Assembly (NCBI GenBank): GCA_013812515.1
Contig: JACCTI010000113.1
Span: 1-6,437 of the forward strand
Direction of reading: 5' to 3'
DNA from: Chthoniobacterales bacterium
Lineage (GTDB): Bacteria > Verrucomicrobiota > Verrucomicrobiia > Chthoniobacterales > UBA10450
Length of the DNA: 6,437 nt
Both the position numbers and the translations under genes were made by a program. Shown one piece after another: positions 6,339 to 6,437 of this stretch; position 1 is the stretch's first letter, and every line of letters starts with the position of its first letter. The notes beneath the pieces were generated by a model. That model searched no databases. It was not told where the DNA came from and was given only the letters and a program-made list of their open reading frames with translations.

Positions 6339-6360
6339 TCCAGTGACCTCAGCTTGAACC

Positions 6361-6437
6361 ATGAACACGCTAAACGCAGAAGCAGCTGTCAGGGATCGTT
6401 ATGCCGCCAGTGCGAAAGCGGCGGAAGCGAAGCTCTG
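6361..6437 (+). CDS. ArsM-like SAM-dependent methyltransferase, 5' fragment
   Basis: An ATG at 6361 opens a frame of 25 full codons that runs off the right edge with the partial codon TG. The visible protein is MNTLNAEAAVRDRYAASAKA followed by AEAKL. From memory, this AVRxRYAAxAxxxEAxL pattern is the typical N terminus of arsenite methyltransferase (ArsM)-type class I methyltransferases, where it is followed by Cys-Cys-Pro-Val. The truncated next codon TG is compatible with Cys. Those enzymes transfer methyl groups from S-adenosylmethionine, to As(III) in characterised members, in the cytosol. The catalytic cysteines and SAM-binding motif lie outside the window, so substrate and family are unproven. 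No clear Shine-Dalgarno precedes the start. The gene has its own spacer and is probably not in the peptidase operon. Confidence 0.55.
   Translation, partial: MNTLNAEAAVRDRYAASAKAAEAKL

Larger units (their letters stand above)
6079..6360. other. Non-coding spacer downstream of the tricorn gene
   Basis: These 282 bp hold no convincing gene. A 60-codon leftward frame (6186-6368) is low-quality and runs across both palindromes. The spacer begins with GC-rich sequence; CGCG at 6104-6107 and 6116-6119 could form only a 4-bp stem before CTCCTTTTCG, which is too weak to call a terminator. The middle holds the nested palindrome at 6150-6189. The right part is more AT-rich and holds a possible promoter and another dyad just before the methyltransferase start. 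Confidence 0.6.

Noticed and set aside
6186..6368. 60-codon minus-strand ORF in the spacer
   Set aside because: It begins overlapping the start of the methyltransferase gene, crosses a dyad and runs into the REP-like palindrome. It has no recognisable domain or ribosome site.
6403..6426. GCCGC / GCGGC inverted repeat at the start of the methyltransferase gene
   Set aside because: It is within coding sequence made of Ala-rich codons; the repeat is explained by amino-acid composition.

Overview
The window is a chromosomal segment of a fairly GC-rich (by eye about 58-60 %) free-living bacterium. Secreted proteins with Sec signal peptides, a DUF2911 protein, a bacterial tricorn-type protease, few clear Shine-Dalgarno sites and a palindromic extragenic element suggest a soil-type Verrucomicrobiota (Chthoniobacterales-like) or Acidobacteriota member. 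That placement is an inference from gene content, not a phylogenetic result. No rRNA, tRNA, CRISPR array, insertion sequence or phage gene is visible.

Layout, left to right. (1) The left edge cuts a leftward gene (1-141, minus) encoding a protein with a membrane segment near its N terminus. It is head-to-head with a rightward GNAT acetyltransferase (224-769). (2) The acetyltransferase converges on a leftward secreted DUF2911 protein (860-1411). The roughly 90-bp gap between them holds a strong imperfect hairpin (778-804). (3) Upstream of DUF2911, on the same strand, lies a small very hydrophilic ORF (52 codons, 1471-1629). (4) A divergent spacer of about 100 bp with short dyads and an 8-bp direct repeat separates it from a rightward metallo-beta-lactamase-fold hydrolase (1734-2648). 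(5) A very large secreted tricorn-like S41 peptidase (2707-6078, possibly from 2671) follows closely on the same strand. (6) A 282-bp non-coding spacer (6079-6360) holds a nested palindrome resembling a REP element, a second dyad and a possible sigma-70 promoter. (7) The right edge cuts the first 25 codons of a rightward gene whose N terminus resembles ArsM-type SAM-dependent methyltransferases.

The genes do not form one obvious pathway. The hydrolase and the tricorn peptidase are close enough to be co-transcribed, and the small ORF and DUF2911 may be a second leftward unit. The peptidase is the centrepiece: two beta-propellers, a C1 helical domain, a PDZ domain and an S41 catalytic core with a recognisable His/Ser/Glu set, behind a signal peptide. 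It is probably an exported peptide-degrading enzyme. I see no strong case for a new biological system. The most useful leads are the two edge genes, which are easily missed, the palindromic element at 6150-6189 and the small acidic ORF.
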